The position numbers and the translations under genes were made by a program. From assembly GCA_951812925.1 (NCBI GenBank), contig OX638369.1, positions 65,858,228 through 65,922,227 on the forward strand: a DNA stretch of 64,000 nt. Reading direction: 5' to 3'. The stretch comes from Calliopum simillimum. Lineage: Eukaryota; Arthropoda; Insecta; Diptera; Lauxaniidae. The notes beneath the pieces are model-generated. The model saw nothing but the letters and a program-made list of their open reading frames with translations, did no database searches and was not told where the DNA came from. This document shows, one piece after another, positions 1-11,655 of the stretch (its first letter is position 1; each line of letters begins with the position of its first letter).

Positions 1-1
1 A

Positions 2-388
2 ACCAGCCGCAAGCAGAAACTGGGGAATTTGTGTGGTTTTACCAGTACCAGTTTCGCCCATAATTAATAGAGTTTCAGATTGGCGAATTTCCTGAAGTAT
101 CTGCTCTCTACACGCGTACACTGGCAAGGCTCTCCGCTGTTGATCCAAAAGTTCGCGTGATGTTACCTCTAACCGGAACGTCGCAGTGGTACCCATTGCA
201 GACTGACTTGTTCCATTCGAAGAATTACTATTTGGCTTTTGTTTTTTGGCATCTCGATTTTCTGCGCCATTAAAGTTTTCAACGAATTTCCTCTTGGAAA
301 AAAAACCTACGCAGTTGGAGTCTCTACCTGCATTAGCACCATTCGATTTGAGGGGCTGTTTCCCTATTAATGCGTACTTTGAATCCAT
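2..388 (-). CDS. DEAH-box RNA helicase, DHX33-like, 5' end (partial)
   Basis: An open frame starts at an ATG at 388 on the minus strand and runs without a stop off the left edge (129 codons seen). Residues 1-75 are polar, low-complexity and basic (KKQK near 48-51), as in the N-terminal tails of these helicases. Residues 78-129 enter the helicase core: a QRRALPV segment, then the Walker A loop GETGTGKT at 111-118 followed by TQIPQFL, the signature of DEAH/RHA ATPases that unwind RNA in ribosome biogenesis or splicing. The QRR-LPV stretch just before the P-loop resembles DHX33 (fly CG4901 type) more than other DEAH members; that subfamily call is from memory of family sequences. Nothing is broken in the visible part, so it is probably a live gene whose body lies outside the window. 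The plus-strand reading frame over the same bases is a shadow. Confidence 0.8.
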   Translation of the reverse strand, partial: MDSKYALIGKQPLKSNGANAGRDSNCVGFFSKRKFVENFNGAENRDAKKQKPNSNSSNGTSQSAMGTTATFRLEVTSRELLDQQRRALPVYACREQILQEIRQSETLLIMGETGTGKTTQIPQFLLAAG

Positions 389-599
389 TTTACATGCATT
401 AAGGAAAGTAATTTATTTACAAATATATTAAACACACTACACTTGATCTAAGTTCTGACATCTTCAGGCCTTTTACATTATCAATCTATCCATCCAACTG
501 GTCATCAATACGTCAGACCGAGTTTGTGTTTACATGTTCAATTAACTCTCAATATTTAGTGTTGCTTTGTACTCTATAGAGGAAACAAAGCGGATAAAA
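389..599. other. Upstream flank of the DHX33-like gene
   Basis: Non-coding AT-rich sequence between the helicase start codon and the first foldback element. It should contain the helicase 5' UTR and promoter, but no clear Inr, TATA or DPE could be placed. Confidence 0.4.
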
Positions 600-1009
600 T
601 TTTTATGATGGAAATTAATATGCTGATGGAAACAACAGAAATAAATTAATAAAAAATAGTGGAAACATCAAAATATACACTATAAATTTATTTAAATGGG
701 TCTACAGCAACAATTTGTAATTTTCGAACACTCTTTATCACCAAAAAAATGGGTTTTGACCATTTATTAAATTTTTTTTTATTGAAATCTTTTTTTTAAA
801 TTAAAAATAAGAGCCTTTGATAAAAATAATAACAATCAGCTCTCAGTAAATTGATTTTGTCCCAGTCTTCAAGCTCCCATTAAGCTTCAGCAAAAACCAA
901 AATCATTTAACTATCCGTTTTTGTGTAAAAACAAATCATATTTGCAAATCAGCCACTTTCATTTTCGCACGATGTGCACATGTTGAAATCTTTTCTTAAC
1001 TGACTTATA

Positions 1010-1398
1010 CCCTATTCCCACTTACCTGGTTAACCAGCCTAAAATCAGAAAATCTTGATAGTAACAGAACCACGTTCACACCTTTTACCCGGATGAGTCA
1101 ACTATCACTTCAATGACACTTTTTTGGTGTTTACCAACTCACGACACTATTTTCACTTTATTCAAATATATTTTGATATATTTCGTTATTTAAGTTTATC
1201 AAAAGAAAAGGAAATTTCCTTATTTCCCTGGGATTTTTTGAACTTAGAGATGCCACCTGCCGATTTTTTGTGTTAAATGAACTATTTAAAAACTAGCTAA
1301 TCTTTTCCATACAAACCGAAAAGCTTTTTATATTGAAAACTATCCTGGTTAGTGCTTAATCAGCATTCATCTGGTTAGCCAGGCAAGTGAGAATAGGG
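1010..1398. mobile_element. MITE nested in the foldback left arm
   Basis: A 389-bp unit with inverted ends CCCTATTCCCACTTACCTGG / CCAGGCAAGTGAGAATAGGG, flanked by TATA on both sides (1006-1009 and 1399-1402). The opposite foldback arm lacks it, which supports a discrete insertion. The TSD is TATA or TA, so Tc1/mariner-type mobilisation is possible. Confidence 0.75.
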
Positions 1399-1916
1399 TA
1401 TAAAAGTGTACTGAAAATTTTTCATTGCATTTACGCAGTCAACCTACCCATCAATAAAGTCATCAATACAGCAGAAAGTCAAAAAATTTTGTTTTTCGGC
1501 AAACTGATTGTCATTACAGATTGATGAGCGTTTCCATGATTATCTACTCATCAATCTCCATGGTTGAATTGTTATTGAATCATGATCAATCTCCATACAT
1601 TTTCGGATTGATGAAAAATAAGTGAATATTGATAGCTAGACTGATAATGTAAGATACATTTTCACGAGCAAACTACCCATCAATATTCAGTGATGCAAAG
1701 TTCATTTTTTTTCATTCACCATATGAAAATGTATGGAGATTGATGAGTTGCTGATCATGTAAACACTCATCAATATGGATTGATAACCAGTTTGCCGAAA
1801 AACAAAATTATTTGACTTTCTGCAACATTGATAACTTTATTCATCGGTAAGTTGACTCATGATACAATTAACAAGGTAACGTCAGTAACTGACACATTTC
1901 TTGTTCTTCTTTTTTG

Positions 1917-2042
1917 GTAGCGAGTACTGTCAAAATTAACTAGCAAAACAACAACAATCTTACAGTTTTCTGGTTTTGACATTTGTCTGTAGGCGATTTG
2001 ATTGGTTGATTACGTTCTCCGCTCTTTTTGACAGCACTTGCT
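1917..2042. mobile_element. Small inverted-repeat element (MITE-like)
   Basis: The ends TAGCGAGTACTGTCAAAA (near 1918) and TTTTGACAGCACTTGCTA (near 2040) are inverted copies of each other with few mismatches. It lies in the segment of the right foldback half that has no counterpart in the left arm. No clear TSD. Confidence 0.5.
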
Positions 2043-2938
2043 ACTTATTTTGTCTCCGCTTTGTTCGTTTTGACAATTTGGCGCTACCTCTATAATTGTA
2101 CCATGGATTAACTGTTTAAATGCAATGAAAAATTTCTTAGTACACTTTTCGTCTGTTAAGAAAAGATGTCAACGAGTGCACATCTTGCGGAAATGAAAAC
2201 AGCTTGCAAATATGATTTATTTTAATTAATTTTGGTTTTGACCGATGCTTAATGAGAGCTTAAAAAGCAGGTTTTAATCTTGCAACTGGGACATCTCCAA
2301 TTTATTTAAGCCTAATTGTTATTATTATTATCAAAGACTCTTATTTTCAGTTTCAAAATGAAAATGGTTATGAGAAAATTTAAGAAATGTTCAAAATCCA
2401 TTGCCTTAGTGACAAAGTGGCTTCGAAAATTACTAATTGTTGCTGTGGACCCATTTAAATAAATTTTGTAGTGAATATTTTGATGTTTTCACTATTTTTT
2501 ATTAATTTATTTCTGTTATTTCCATCAGCATATTTCCATCATAGTACAAATTTTTTCCACAGATTAACTTTGCTTATTCATAATAAAAAAGTACTCATAA
2601 CATAGTTAATCAATGTTTCAGTACAAATAATATCGAAATCTTTCAAGTGTCTGCTGGGCTGCTGTCACTTTTTGTTTACATTTTGAAATTGATCGCAGCT
2701 CCTGGCGATGATGGAATTGCTGCTAAGCATATAAAATCAATAGGTTCGTTTTCGTGGCAAGTGGGCTTAAAGTGGGCTTAAATGTGCTAACTGTGGTCGA
2801 ACAAAACGCTGCATTGTGAATAGCACTTTCGAAAATTATGTTCTTCTTTATTAACAGCTGACATTTGTTTATGTTTTGGTTTTTTGTTTTTTGGTTAACT
2901 TTGAAAGAAATTAAATAGTTTTCTAAAAATACAGAAAA

Positions 2939-3554
2939 ATGAATAATTTGAACAAAGCCACATTACGTTTTTTCAATATCGCCGCCAGTGCCAAGGCAAA
3001 TTCGCTGAAAAATGTATTCGGTAAGTGCAACCTTACAGCATTTGGCACATGTCGAAAAATCCAACAATATTAGGATTTAAATGTTGAAAAGCCAAGCTTA
3101 GGGTGCAGCTGCGGTTGTGGTATTAAACATCACATTCACACCAATGGTGAACGCGAATTGGTTGAGTTTTTAACTGAAGAAATTGTCGCAGAGCGATGGA
3201 TTCACTGTTAAATTGCAAGGCGCTGATGTAGAGCCGTTGTTGTCGTCAGTTTCAACGTAAATCATACAGTTGACACTGAGGAAGAACCCGAAATTGATCC
3301 AAATGCTGATAAACCCGAATGGGTGAAATGCGTAGCAAGCCACAATTTCCTACAAGGAACACCACAGGAAGGCGAATATAATGACCAAAAAATTGTTGAA
3401 AGGTGCATTTTTGAAAGCGAGTGAAATGATAAAGTATACGCTGTTGCTGTTGCCGGAGATGTGCTCGATGGTTGTCTATATGATTTACTTATGAATTTAC
3501 TTGAAGAGAAGGGTATCAGCAATGAATTTGTTGAAAAATTGTCTGACCACTTTG
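2939..3554 (+). pseudogene. p32/C1QBP (MAM33 family) pseudogene
   Basis: Exon 1 (2939-3020) starts with an ATG and encodes a short, basic, mitochondrial-presequence-like peptide ending at a good donor, CG/GTAAGT. A short intron (3021-3101) ends CTTAG. The next exon begins with a Cys/Gly-rich stretch (CSCGCG) and TNGERELVEFLTEEIVAE, typical of the p32 acidic matrix protein. After about 3190 the frame breaks: residues are missing, then DGFTVKLQGADVE, then HTVDTEEEPEIDPNADKPE in another frame, then VYAVA...AGDVLDGCLYDLLMNLLEEKG in a third. The strongly conserved C-terminal helix is present, but the gene cannot make an intact protein. It still contains an intron, so it is a duplicated rather than a processed copy. 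It runs directly into TANGO2-like sequence at about 3555. Confidence 0.8.
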
Positions 3555-4203
3555 CAGCAATGTACCACTGGGTCTTGATCAATATGAAGAAGGTCGCTAC
3601 TTTGGCTTTGGTAATAGTTTATCATCAACGACGAGCACCAAATTGTGGAGAACCTTCTGGTGCATATACCAGAAGCCAGTTATGGCAGTCGTACGCATAC
3701 GATAATTTTATTAGATGACAAGAATAAATTGTATCTTCGTGAGGAGGCAATGGCTGGAGTCAATCCAGATGATAAGTGGACGACTAATATTCAGGCCTGT
3801 TCTGTAATCCTCGTGGTTTCAATTACTTTTCACTTAGGAGGTTTTTTGGATGAAAATGGTGAGTCACACTATAAAAAGTATAAGAATCTTTTTTTGTGGA
3901 GAATTACAGGTTCTACAAATAATATTCAATAGTATTTATTAAAAAGTAAATATTCGGTAAAGTCGAATTTTTCGACTTTTTGCAGTTTTTTAAGAATGTT
4001 TCCTAAACGGTTACTTTTTTGTTGATGCAAGTCAATGTTATTTGTAGAATCTGTAATTTTCCTCAAAAAAGATTTTAATACTTTTTATCGTGTGACTCAC
4101 CATTTTCATCAAAAAAAACCTCCTAAGTGAAAAGTAATTGAAACCATGAGGATTACAGAACAGGCCTGATTGAGAAGCAATACTTTGACGATTTAAATAA
4201 ACT
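3555..4203 (+). pseudogene. TANGO2-like pseudogene fragment, copy 1
   Basis: TANGO2 proteins (NRDE family, linked to Golgi organisation, lipid and haem handling) carry a conserved GFGNS block and a C-terminal YGTRT-ILLVD block. Here NVPLGLDQYEEGRYFGFGNS is readable from about 3558. After a deletion, LVHIPEASYGSRTHTIILLD and GVNPDDKWTTNI follow up to 3791. A 377-bp CAGGCCTG element then interrupts the gene; after it, from 4169, the codons EKQYFDDLNKL continue the C-terminus. Most of the N-terminal half is absent and the joins are out of frame. The fragment converges tail-to-tail on the RRP12 fragment, as in the second inverted copy at 15-18 kb, so this pairing is probably the ancestral gene order. 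Confidence 0.75.
3792..4168. mobile_element. CAGGCCTG foldback/MITE, copy 1
   Basis: A 377-bp near-perfect palindrome. Both ends read CAGGCCTGTTCTGTAATCC inwards, followed by a shared block through the TTAGGAGG motif. Flanked by ATT on both sides (3789-3791, 4169-4171), a possible 3-bp TSD. A second copy is at 15925-16234 and a half copy at 61620-61752. It sits inside TANGO2-like coding sequence at the same place in both duplicates, so insertion preceded the duplication. Confidence 0.8.
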
Positions 4204-4439
4204 GTATGTGTTATTCATTCAAAGACGAGTTCAACTTTTGTATGCAAAAATAAATGTATTCAGCAATTTTCTCAGGTCATTTACAGCCAGAAGTTATTTT
4301 AATACTTTTAATGTGTTTAACGTTCCAAATAACTATAAACTTTTAAAAAATATGAATTATTTAGTTTACATAGTAATAATGAACTTTATTTTATACAGTA
4401 ATTAATTTAACACGCCTTGCTTTCAAACTGTTTTTTTTT

Positions 4440-6002
4440 TACAAGCTTTTTACAATAAAATATCAACTTTAGATTTCAAAAAGAAAACCGCAATCATTTC
4501 TTTTTTATAAGATTTTTGTATCTTGTTTTTCACACCTTTGAATGCTCCTTTGCGTGAATTTTTAACAGCGTTTTTAATCGCACGTGAATTTTGGGCACGT
4601 GAACTATATATCAAATTAAAAAAGAATTCATTATTAAGATTATGATTTTGAATAGTCTCAACTCATTTTACCGTTTATTTAAGGAATTTCTACTCAATGG
4701 TATGTTAGTGTATGGATCTACTTTGCCTTTTTTTTTCGTATCACCTTTTGCCTTTTTCGATGAGTAGTAGTAGTGAACCTGAATATGCTGATTTGCCCGA
4801 TTTAGCTGTATAATCCGATTTCATCGAAACTGCATTACTGGCCCCAACAGGTCGATGTATACCCTTGCCACCAGCACTATAACGCGAGGTAGAAGATTTA
4901 CCGGAGTGCATGCTAGCAGCATCATTAGCTAGCAGGATGAGATTTTATTTTTATTTAATTTCCATTAGTACTGGTTGCTGCAGATGCCTCATTGTCATCA
5001 CCATTTTCATCATTAGAGTTGGAAGTTGTCATAAATGAACTGCCATGTACTATGGACACAATTGCATGTTGTGCTGCTTTGCGTATCTATGTATATTAAA
5101 AGAATTTAGTAAGTACATAATTGAAAAATTAATCAAAAACTACCTACTTTTGGTTTTAAATGCGTCGTAAATGAGAGTATCGCATCAATATACTGCCAAG
5201 ATGAGCTATAACTCCAGGTCGCATAGTCTTGTGCACGCAACAACACTGACAGGCAGCCAATGATGTATTTAATGACCGATTGATTTGTTGTCTCCATAAA
5301 ACGCTGCAACAACGACAACAGCGTTTGTGCAGTCTCTCCGAAATTTTTACGAAGTACTGGTGCTGGCGCTGATTTTATACCCATACCCAATAAAGACACA
5401 CCAGCAATAATATCCTGCTCCTCAGTGCTTGCCTCTATTCGTTGCATTAATTAAATAAAATATTCTGTAGATGATTCTGTACCGCCACGTTCTTTTATTA
5501 TTTCCGTCAGCGCTGTTAATATGGTCAACATTTCCTTATGCAAATCTGAAGAACCTCTAAAGCCGACGGGCAATTTTTTAAAGCTCATGTTGGTACAAGT
5601 GCTGTAGTTGGATGCAAATGTTTTGAAAGTCTTAAATGTGCCGTGTTGTGTTTCGGTCATATCCTCATCAGCATCATCATCCATATTGAAAGATTTCAAG
5701 CTTCCTGCGATGTCATTTACTGTGGCTTCGGCGTTGTACATTTGACGCTGTTCATGTTTTTGCACCGCTTCCAATGTTAGGCCAGTTGCATCTGCATCTC
5801 CTGCCACTATAATTTATAAATTAATGCATTTTTTTTTACTGAATAAAGCAATTTTCTTACCCATATTCAAATTTGGTTGAAAGAAACGCGACTTTGCCTT
5901 CATCCGATGTTTCATCTGCTCTGGATTTGAAGTTGACGAAAGGCCTCGTCCCCAGCTTTTACCTTTGGTATGACGCTTAAGTTTTGAACGAATTTTAGCC
6001 AT
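4440..6002 (-). pseudogene. RRP12-like pseudogene (N- and C-terminal pieces)
   Basis: RRP12 is a HEAT-repeat nucleolar protein for pre-rRNA processing and subunit export, normally well over 1000 residues. The start codon is the ATG at 6002, opening MAKIRSKLKRHTKGKSWG, typical of the family. Exon 1 ends near 5859 (donor GTAAGA). Exon 2 (about 5808-5450) carries LTLEAVQKHEQ and NYSTCTNMSFKKLPVGFRGS. An in-frame TAA (5453-5451) interrupts EYFI/LMQRIEAS. Exon 3 continues through GMGIKSAPAPVLRK to about 5140, and exon 4 (about 5090-4960) reads IRKAAQHAIVSIVHG. Immediately downstream come only the C-terminal GGKGIHRP block (about 4925-4740) and a basic tail (about 4605-4470). The nonsense codon and the loss of the whole middle show it is dead. 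Introns are kept, so it arose by segmental duplication plus deletion. Confidence 0.85.
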
Positions 6003-6284
6003 TTTCAATTACACTTCTTAATATTTTTTAATAAAAAAAAACAAAACAAATGTCAACAATAATACACAAATGTCAACTTACAATCGATAACAAGTGCGAA
6101 GTCACAATTACCGATTAAAAAAACCCGATTAATAATCAATAAAAAACGGTGTCAAACGGCAACAATATTTAGCCGCGGAGCTTACCACTTTAATTTAAAG
6201 TGCATTAGCTTAGCGCTATTTGTTGTTGCTTTCCCATACATTTATCGTAAAGTGCTAAAGAAAGTCCAGATAGAATGCCGAAAA
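6003..6284. other. Flank between the RRP12 fragment and the LINE
   Basis: About 280 bp of AT-rich DNA upstream of the RRP12 start; it may contain the old promoter. No recognisable element. Confidence 0.3.
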
Positions 6285-7953
6285 AAACGCACCTAATATG
6301 TCACTCGGTTGCTCCAGTTCTCAAAAACTTAATTAATGCTATGTTCAACACGGAAGAATTCCCTCAAATTTTGAAATATACCATAATAGTACCTATTCAT
6401 AAAGGCGGTTGATGTCAACAACTATCGGCCTATCTCTATATTGAGTGTTTTAGCTAAAATATTTGAAAAAGCCCTGAACAGTAGGATGGTGTCATTTATT
6501 AGCAGTACAGTGAAATTTGACCCATACCAGTTTGGATTCCAAAATCACTGTAACTGAAATGCTACGATATATCAATAACAACCTAGATGCGAAAAATATG
6601 TTGCAGCAGTATATATTGATATGAAAAAAGCTTTTGACACGGTACAGCACGATATCTTGCTGGAAAATCTCTCGGATCTGGGTATTAGAGGTTCGGCCAA
6701 TATGCTATTTAAACGCTACCTGTCTAATAGATCGGTTAAAACTAGAATTGGTAATGTGTTTAGCCAAAGTGAATTGCTGGAGTGTGGGATACCACAAGGA
6801 TCAAACCTTGGCCCAACTCTGTACCTGTTATATATACAGAACATTAAAAATGCAGGTCTACATGCTTTTCATAACATATTCGCTGATGACACGTGCTTAT
6901 TATATGCTGCAGACAGCGAGGCTGCTCTTGAATTGCTTGTAAACAACGGTCTTCTGACATTTTCAAGGTGGGTTATTGGCAATAAGTTGACTGTAAATGA
7001 AAGTAAAACAAATTTCATGATATTTTGCAACAAAAATAAGCAGCCAATCAATCCTAAACTGCGTTTAAATAATGTAATTCTTCAGAAAGTGACGTCTGTT
7101 AAACATCTGGGTGTGCTAATCGATAGCAAGTTGTCTTAGAGCGATCATGCAGAGTACCTAGTTAAAAAGGTAGTTCCAGTTGTTGGTGCAATCAAAAGAT
7201 CTAAAGTAACCTTAAACCAGATTACGGCGAAATTGTTAGTAAGTTCACATGTTTTAACGCACTTCAAATACAATATTATAAACTGGTCATCGTGTTCGCA
7301 ATCTACTCGGAATATGTGTGATCATTTTATTACGAAAGCCATCAAATCATTTTTCTGTTATGATAGACTTTATAGTACTACTCTGGTGTATGAAGAAATG
7401 AAACTGCAACGGCTCAAAGTGATCATCCCATTAGAAAAAATAAAATTTGTACATAAAGTCATAAATCAAAATATAAAGCAAAACTTACAAATTGAACTAC
7501 GAGGCGATATTTCCAATACAACAACGGGATCATCCCGCAGTATACAAGTTCCGCACAGCAGAACGCAGAAACACTTCGAAAGCCTTATTCCTACTGCGCT
7601 TAGGCTATACAACAAAATACCAACTAAAATGCAGCAAATTAGTAACTTCTACAAATTCACCAAGAAAGTAACTCAGTATGTAAGTAGTAGAAAACATAAG
7701 TGATTTTTATATATAATATAGCAAAAATGTAATTAGGAAAATTTTGTATTAGTATATTAGTAAAACTAAAATTAAGTTATGCATTTAAATGCAACTTGTC
7801 TGAAATTGTGATAATTTAAACAATGTACAAAATATTTTAGAAATTGTTACACGATGTCTAGTGACAATATTCACTCATTAATATTTATTGATCAAATGTT
7901 TTACATTACATTATATGTGATTTATGAAATAAATAAAATAAAAAAAAAAAAAA
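6285..7953 (+). pseudogene. Non-LTR retrotransposon, 5'-truncated, RT domain
   Basis: From about 6290 the sequence encodes a LINE reverse transcriptase in broken frames: a PVLKNLIN/VPIHKGG block, a frameshift, NNYRPISILSVLAKIFEK, then an open stretch 6621-7136 containing AFDTVQHDILL, the ECGIPQGSNLGPTLYLLYI palm motif and the catalytic FADD box, and VKHLGVLID. A TAG at 7137-7139 breaks the frame; the C-terminal thumb/connection part continues to 7703. A short 3' UTR ends in a 13-A tail at 7941-7953. The palm motifs resemble the Jockey/CR1 group. The upstream ORF1, endonuclease and 5' UTR are missing, as expected for a 5'-truncated LINE insertion. No clean TSD was found. Confidence 0.85.
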
Positions 7954-8309
7954 TGATGGAAAAAAACAATCTAAAATGAAAAAGGACATCAAAAACAAAG
8001 TAATTGAACATAAATATTTCGAAGAGAAATAACGAATCGAATTTTAAAAATTATTCTCTTTTTTCCTTGAGATTCTATTTAAAAATTCTCAATACCGATA
8101 AGCCATTGTGTTAATTGTATTTTCGTATAATGTCGTAGCAAAATTACATGAAAAACACAAAATTTCTAACAAACGTCAAATTAACTCATCGATAAACTAC
8201 CTATTTCCATCAGTAAGTTAATCCACTGCTTACCACCGTTGATTAAATCAAAAAATTCTTTATGAATACGTTTTAGTACTTAATCTGCAGATTAAAGTTA
8301 ACACGCTTA
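7954..8309. other. Unassigned AT-rich spacer
   Basis: No coding frame or element recognised between the LINE tail and the hAT element. The last 8 bases (8302-8309) are the left target duplication of the hAT. Confidence 0.3.
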
Positions 8310-10048
8310 CAGTGCTGCATTACCCATTAGGCCAGACTAGGCCATGGCCTAAGGCCCCCGACGAGCAGGGGCCCCCACGAAAGTTAGATGTCAAATTGTA
8401 CAGGAGGTTATAGCCGCGCGATATTTTAGTGTTTCCAGTCGATTCAACTCCAGATATCGCTCACGTTGTTCAACTCCGAATAGTTGTCCGATATATTGCT
8501 AAGAATGGAAAGTTTGTTGAAAGATTTTTAACATAGAGGTGTTGAGATAGCTGAACAAGTTTTAGAATTTCTTGATTTTAAATACTGCAGGGTCAATCTT
8601 ATGATTGTCCGGTATTTACTCAGGTAATCAAGCGAGTTTGTTTAATCTAAACAAATGCGCGATTTATTTACCGTGCGCAGTTCATTCGCTTAACCTAAGT
8701 AGTTAGAGAAACCGCAGTGAAGTGCTGCTTGTTCTCAGTGAATTTTTTTTCTATCGTACAATTATTGTACACTTTTTTCTCAAGCTCGGCACACGGTTTA
8801 AAGAAACCTATCGGAAACTAAAACTGAAATCGTTATCCGAAACCAGTTGGGAAGCTCATGCGAACTCCACTGTGGCAGCTCTCAAATCTTTGAACGAAAT
8901 CGTAGCAGCATTATAGAAAATTGCTGATGATTTGTTACAAAAGAAACGAAGCTAAAAGTATATCGGATAAAATTCAAACCTTTGAATTCGTTTTTATGCT
9001 TGTTTCGTGGAGCGATATTTTGAATAACGTTCGGGCAACGAGCAAAGGATTGCAGTCAGAAGAGATTGATCTGGACACCTGCGCGTTGATGTGCTCGTCA
9101 GTAGAAAATTTGTAAGATAGGATGAGAGATAAATTCGAGGTGTTTGAAAACAAAGCCAGCACAAATTTATCTGAGACGGATTATGCCAATGTTGCATCGT
9201 GAGTTCGACGAAGAACAAGACACCCAAACGATGGCAATGCTCCAAAAGTTGTATTAAATGCGCGAGACTATTTTCGTGTCAACGGTTTTCTTGTAATTAT
9301 CGATACGCTCAAGATCGAAATCAACAGCCGAAGCCAAGTTTACTTAGAGGTTTCGAAGAGATTTTAATTTTTGGCTGTTTTTAGTTTGTCAGAAAATGAG
9401 TACCGCTAAAAAATTGCCGGTTTAGTTGACTTTTACCCTGACGATTTGGAAGATTTTTATCCTGAACTCAAAAAGTTTTACGATTTTATCAAATCGAAAT
9501 TTCCATCAAAACCTAAGTTCACTCACTCTGAACTCTACGAAAGTTTGATTCGAGATAATCTTGAAACTGTTTTCTTAAACGTGGACAATGCTCTTCGCAT
9601 TTTTTAACTCTTATGATTACAAATTGTACAACAGACCGCTCTTTTTCAAAGTTGAAATGCATAAAAAACTAGCAAAGAAGTGTTATGGGTCAAGAACGAT
9701 TAGACATCCTAAGTCTGATGTCCAATGAATCGGATTTACTTCGTCAAATTGATTTTGATGATGTCATTAATGATTATAGTGATCTGAAATGTAAGAGAAA
9801 AGTTTTTTAAAGATGAACGTCGTTTTAATATTTAAGAGATGTCCAAAGATTATTTTATGAATTACTATACTGTAAATTGTGTAAAATAAAAAAAAAAAAA
9901 AAATAGAATTTGTCAGAAAAAAAAACTATTTTGATTGTTTTATTGTGCTTACAATCTTTAAATGAAATGAATAAGCTGTTTAAACTCTATAAAAAGGGCC
10001 CCAAAATTTGAATGGCCTAGGGCCCCCATTTGGCTTAATACGGCACTG
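8310..10048 (+). mobile_element. hAT transposon, degenerate, 1.74 kb
   Basis: The ends CAGTGCTGCATTACCCATTA (left) and, read inwards on the other strand, CAGTGCCGTATTAAGCCAAA (right) are related, and both lead into GGGGCCC-rich subterminal blocks. The flanks are CACGCTTA (8302-8309) and CTCGCTTA (10049-10056), an 8-bp TSD with one mismatch, as expected for hAT. A broken transposase gene lies inside. Confidence 0.85.
8760..9810 (+). pseudogene. hAT transposase pseudogene (ZMYM1/DUF4371 type)
   Basis: Fragments in several frames match the RNase-H-fold transposase of the DUF4371-type hAT family. A block near 8820-8915 reads LKLKSLSETSWEAHANS; another reads VSWSDILNNVRATSKGLQSEE up to about 9113. 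A later block, VDFYPDDLEDF...LKKFYDFIKSKFPSKP (about 9422-9515), is followed by the C-terminal dimerisation region TDRSFSKLKCIK and, after a frameshift, GQERLDILSLMSNESDLLRQIDFDD, ending at a TAA at 9808-9810. The N-terminal zinc finger and the middle are missing or unreadable. Many stops and frameshifts make it non-functional. Confidence 0.85.
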
Positions 10049-10101
10049 CTCGCTTATAATCAACGTTTATAAATACAGCTGTGAGAGCTTATTGAATATG
10101 T

Positions 10102-10676
10102 CGAGCCCTAACCGCCAAAAAGACTTAACCGACACGATTTCGGATTTTCGTTTTTTGATGGAAACCTATTATTCGTGTCCATACGCATCTTCTCTACAAA
10201 TTTCATAACTGTAAAAAGTACCATTACGGAGTTATAGCGAAAGCAATTAAGACTTAGCCGACATTCGAAGTATTTTGTTTATTTTTTTTTTGTGACTGCG
10301 AGTTGTTAGTTAAGTCTTTTTTTCTATTTGAGTCAAAAATAATTTCCAAATAAGGTAATAAAAAAGGAAAATTTATTAAAAAGTCTTGATGCGGGTTAAT
10401 AGTATACGTGACCACAAATGTTTTTTGGTACAAAAACTGAAGATCAGATGGGGAATCTGGAAAAGAAAAAAAGATTTAACTGACAAAACACTGAAAAATC
10501 GCCGTTATATTATAAATAGGTGAATGAAACTAGTTGCATCGCATGTCTAACACAAAATATAGCATACATGCTAAATTTCACTGTAATAGCTTTAGTATAT
10601 GCACAGATATTTAAAAAAACCTTCTCCTGTAAAATTTACTTTTTGTCAGTTAAGTCTTTTTGGCGGTTAGGGCTCG
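10102..10676. mobile_element. 575-bp MITE, CGAGCCCTAACCGCC ends
   Basis: Perfect inverted ends CGAGCCCTAACCGCCAAAAA / TTTTTGGCGGTTAGGGCTCG, extending into AGACTTAAC / GTTAAGTCT. ATGT lies directly outside both ends (10098-10101 and 10677-10680), a plausible 4-bp TSD. No coding sequence. Superfamily not assigned. Confidence 0.8.
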
Positions 10677-10680
10677 ATGT

Positions 10681-11655
10681 GAGCACAAACTCGGTCTGAC
10701 ACAAGAATGATAAAATAAAGATTGCGACATCAGACGCATGAAATTTGATTTGTTCTTCACCAACGTCATTTTAAACGCGTTCCTATTGGTTGAAATTTTG
10801 AGCAGCTGAAATTATAAAATTATGTGAAGAGCATAACAGTGGGACAAATTGATTTATATCTGTACACTATTTGATAGTACTTACGGGATGTGACATTTAT
10901 ATTTTGTTTTTATTCTCGCGTGTAACTTTGCAAGGAAATTTTCAATCCTGCAAGAAACATTGATTAAGAAAGCTTAGGAGATACTTTTTATATTAAAGTA
11001 AATTTATTTTGGATACAGTTTTACCCTAGTGGTATATTAAATAAGCACATTATCAGATCATCCTATTCAACACAATGACGTAATCGTTAGAGTACACAGA
11101 GTGTATGACTGACATGAGTTGCATGTCACCCATTTTAAATTAGGAAAGGAACATTTTGTTTCCTGTTTAGTCTGCTTCTTTCGAAAAAGTCATTCCAGCT
11201 CTTAATTTAGTCCGACTTACTTAAAAACCTGACGTAATTTATTATTTTTTCTGAACCTATTTTACCAGGTAAACACAGAGGTATAAGGTGAGAGTTCATA
11301 AGCCTCTTAATCAGCATCACTTTCTGAGTCGATGTAGCCATATCCGTCTGTATGTTGAAATTATTTCACTGGCAAACGAAGCAAGATAATTTAGTGAAAC
11401 TTTATACTTTGCCGGTATTGTTAAATTGAGCTCGGGTGATAAAAACAAAAATATTAAGATAATTAGTAAAAAAGTAAAAACATCATTTAAGAGCATTTGA
11501 AAATGTAACGAGAATACATACTAAATTGTATCAGTAAAAGAGAAAAACTATATCAATCACAATTACAAAAGAAACGATTCAAGACTTTGAAATAAGTGGT
11601 TTTTAACATAACTTTTAAAGAGCGTTCTAAACAAAAACAAAGTATGCTCGGAGGG
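10681..11655. other. Unassigned AT-rich spacer with repeat relic
   Basis: No gene seen. Bases 11275-11360 hold an old fragment of the interspersed TATACCC family (GAGTCGATGTAGCCATATCC, compare 42920 and 44540). Confidence 0.4.

Larger units (their letters stand above)
600..2545. mobile_element. Foldback element with nested insertions
   Basis: The outer arms, about 600-1005 (continuing 1403-1435) and 2112-2545, are long imperfect inverted repeats; for example ATGATGGAAA...TGCTGATGGAAA near 605 is repeated in reverse near 2530. A second palindrome sits inside (about 1434-1862, centre near 1645) with the shared block GCAGAAAGTCAAA...TTTTTCGGCAA. The arms differ by two insertions: a MITE in the left arm (1010-1398) and a segment at about 1870-2110 in the right half. 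No coding sequence is seen. Non-autonomous foldback DNA transposon is the best label; no TSD could be fixed. Confidence 0.7.

Noticed and set aside
7233..7703. Independent gene encoding a 156-residue protein
   Set aside because: It continues the LINE reverse transcriptase C-terminus after a stop codon and ends before the same poly-A tail.
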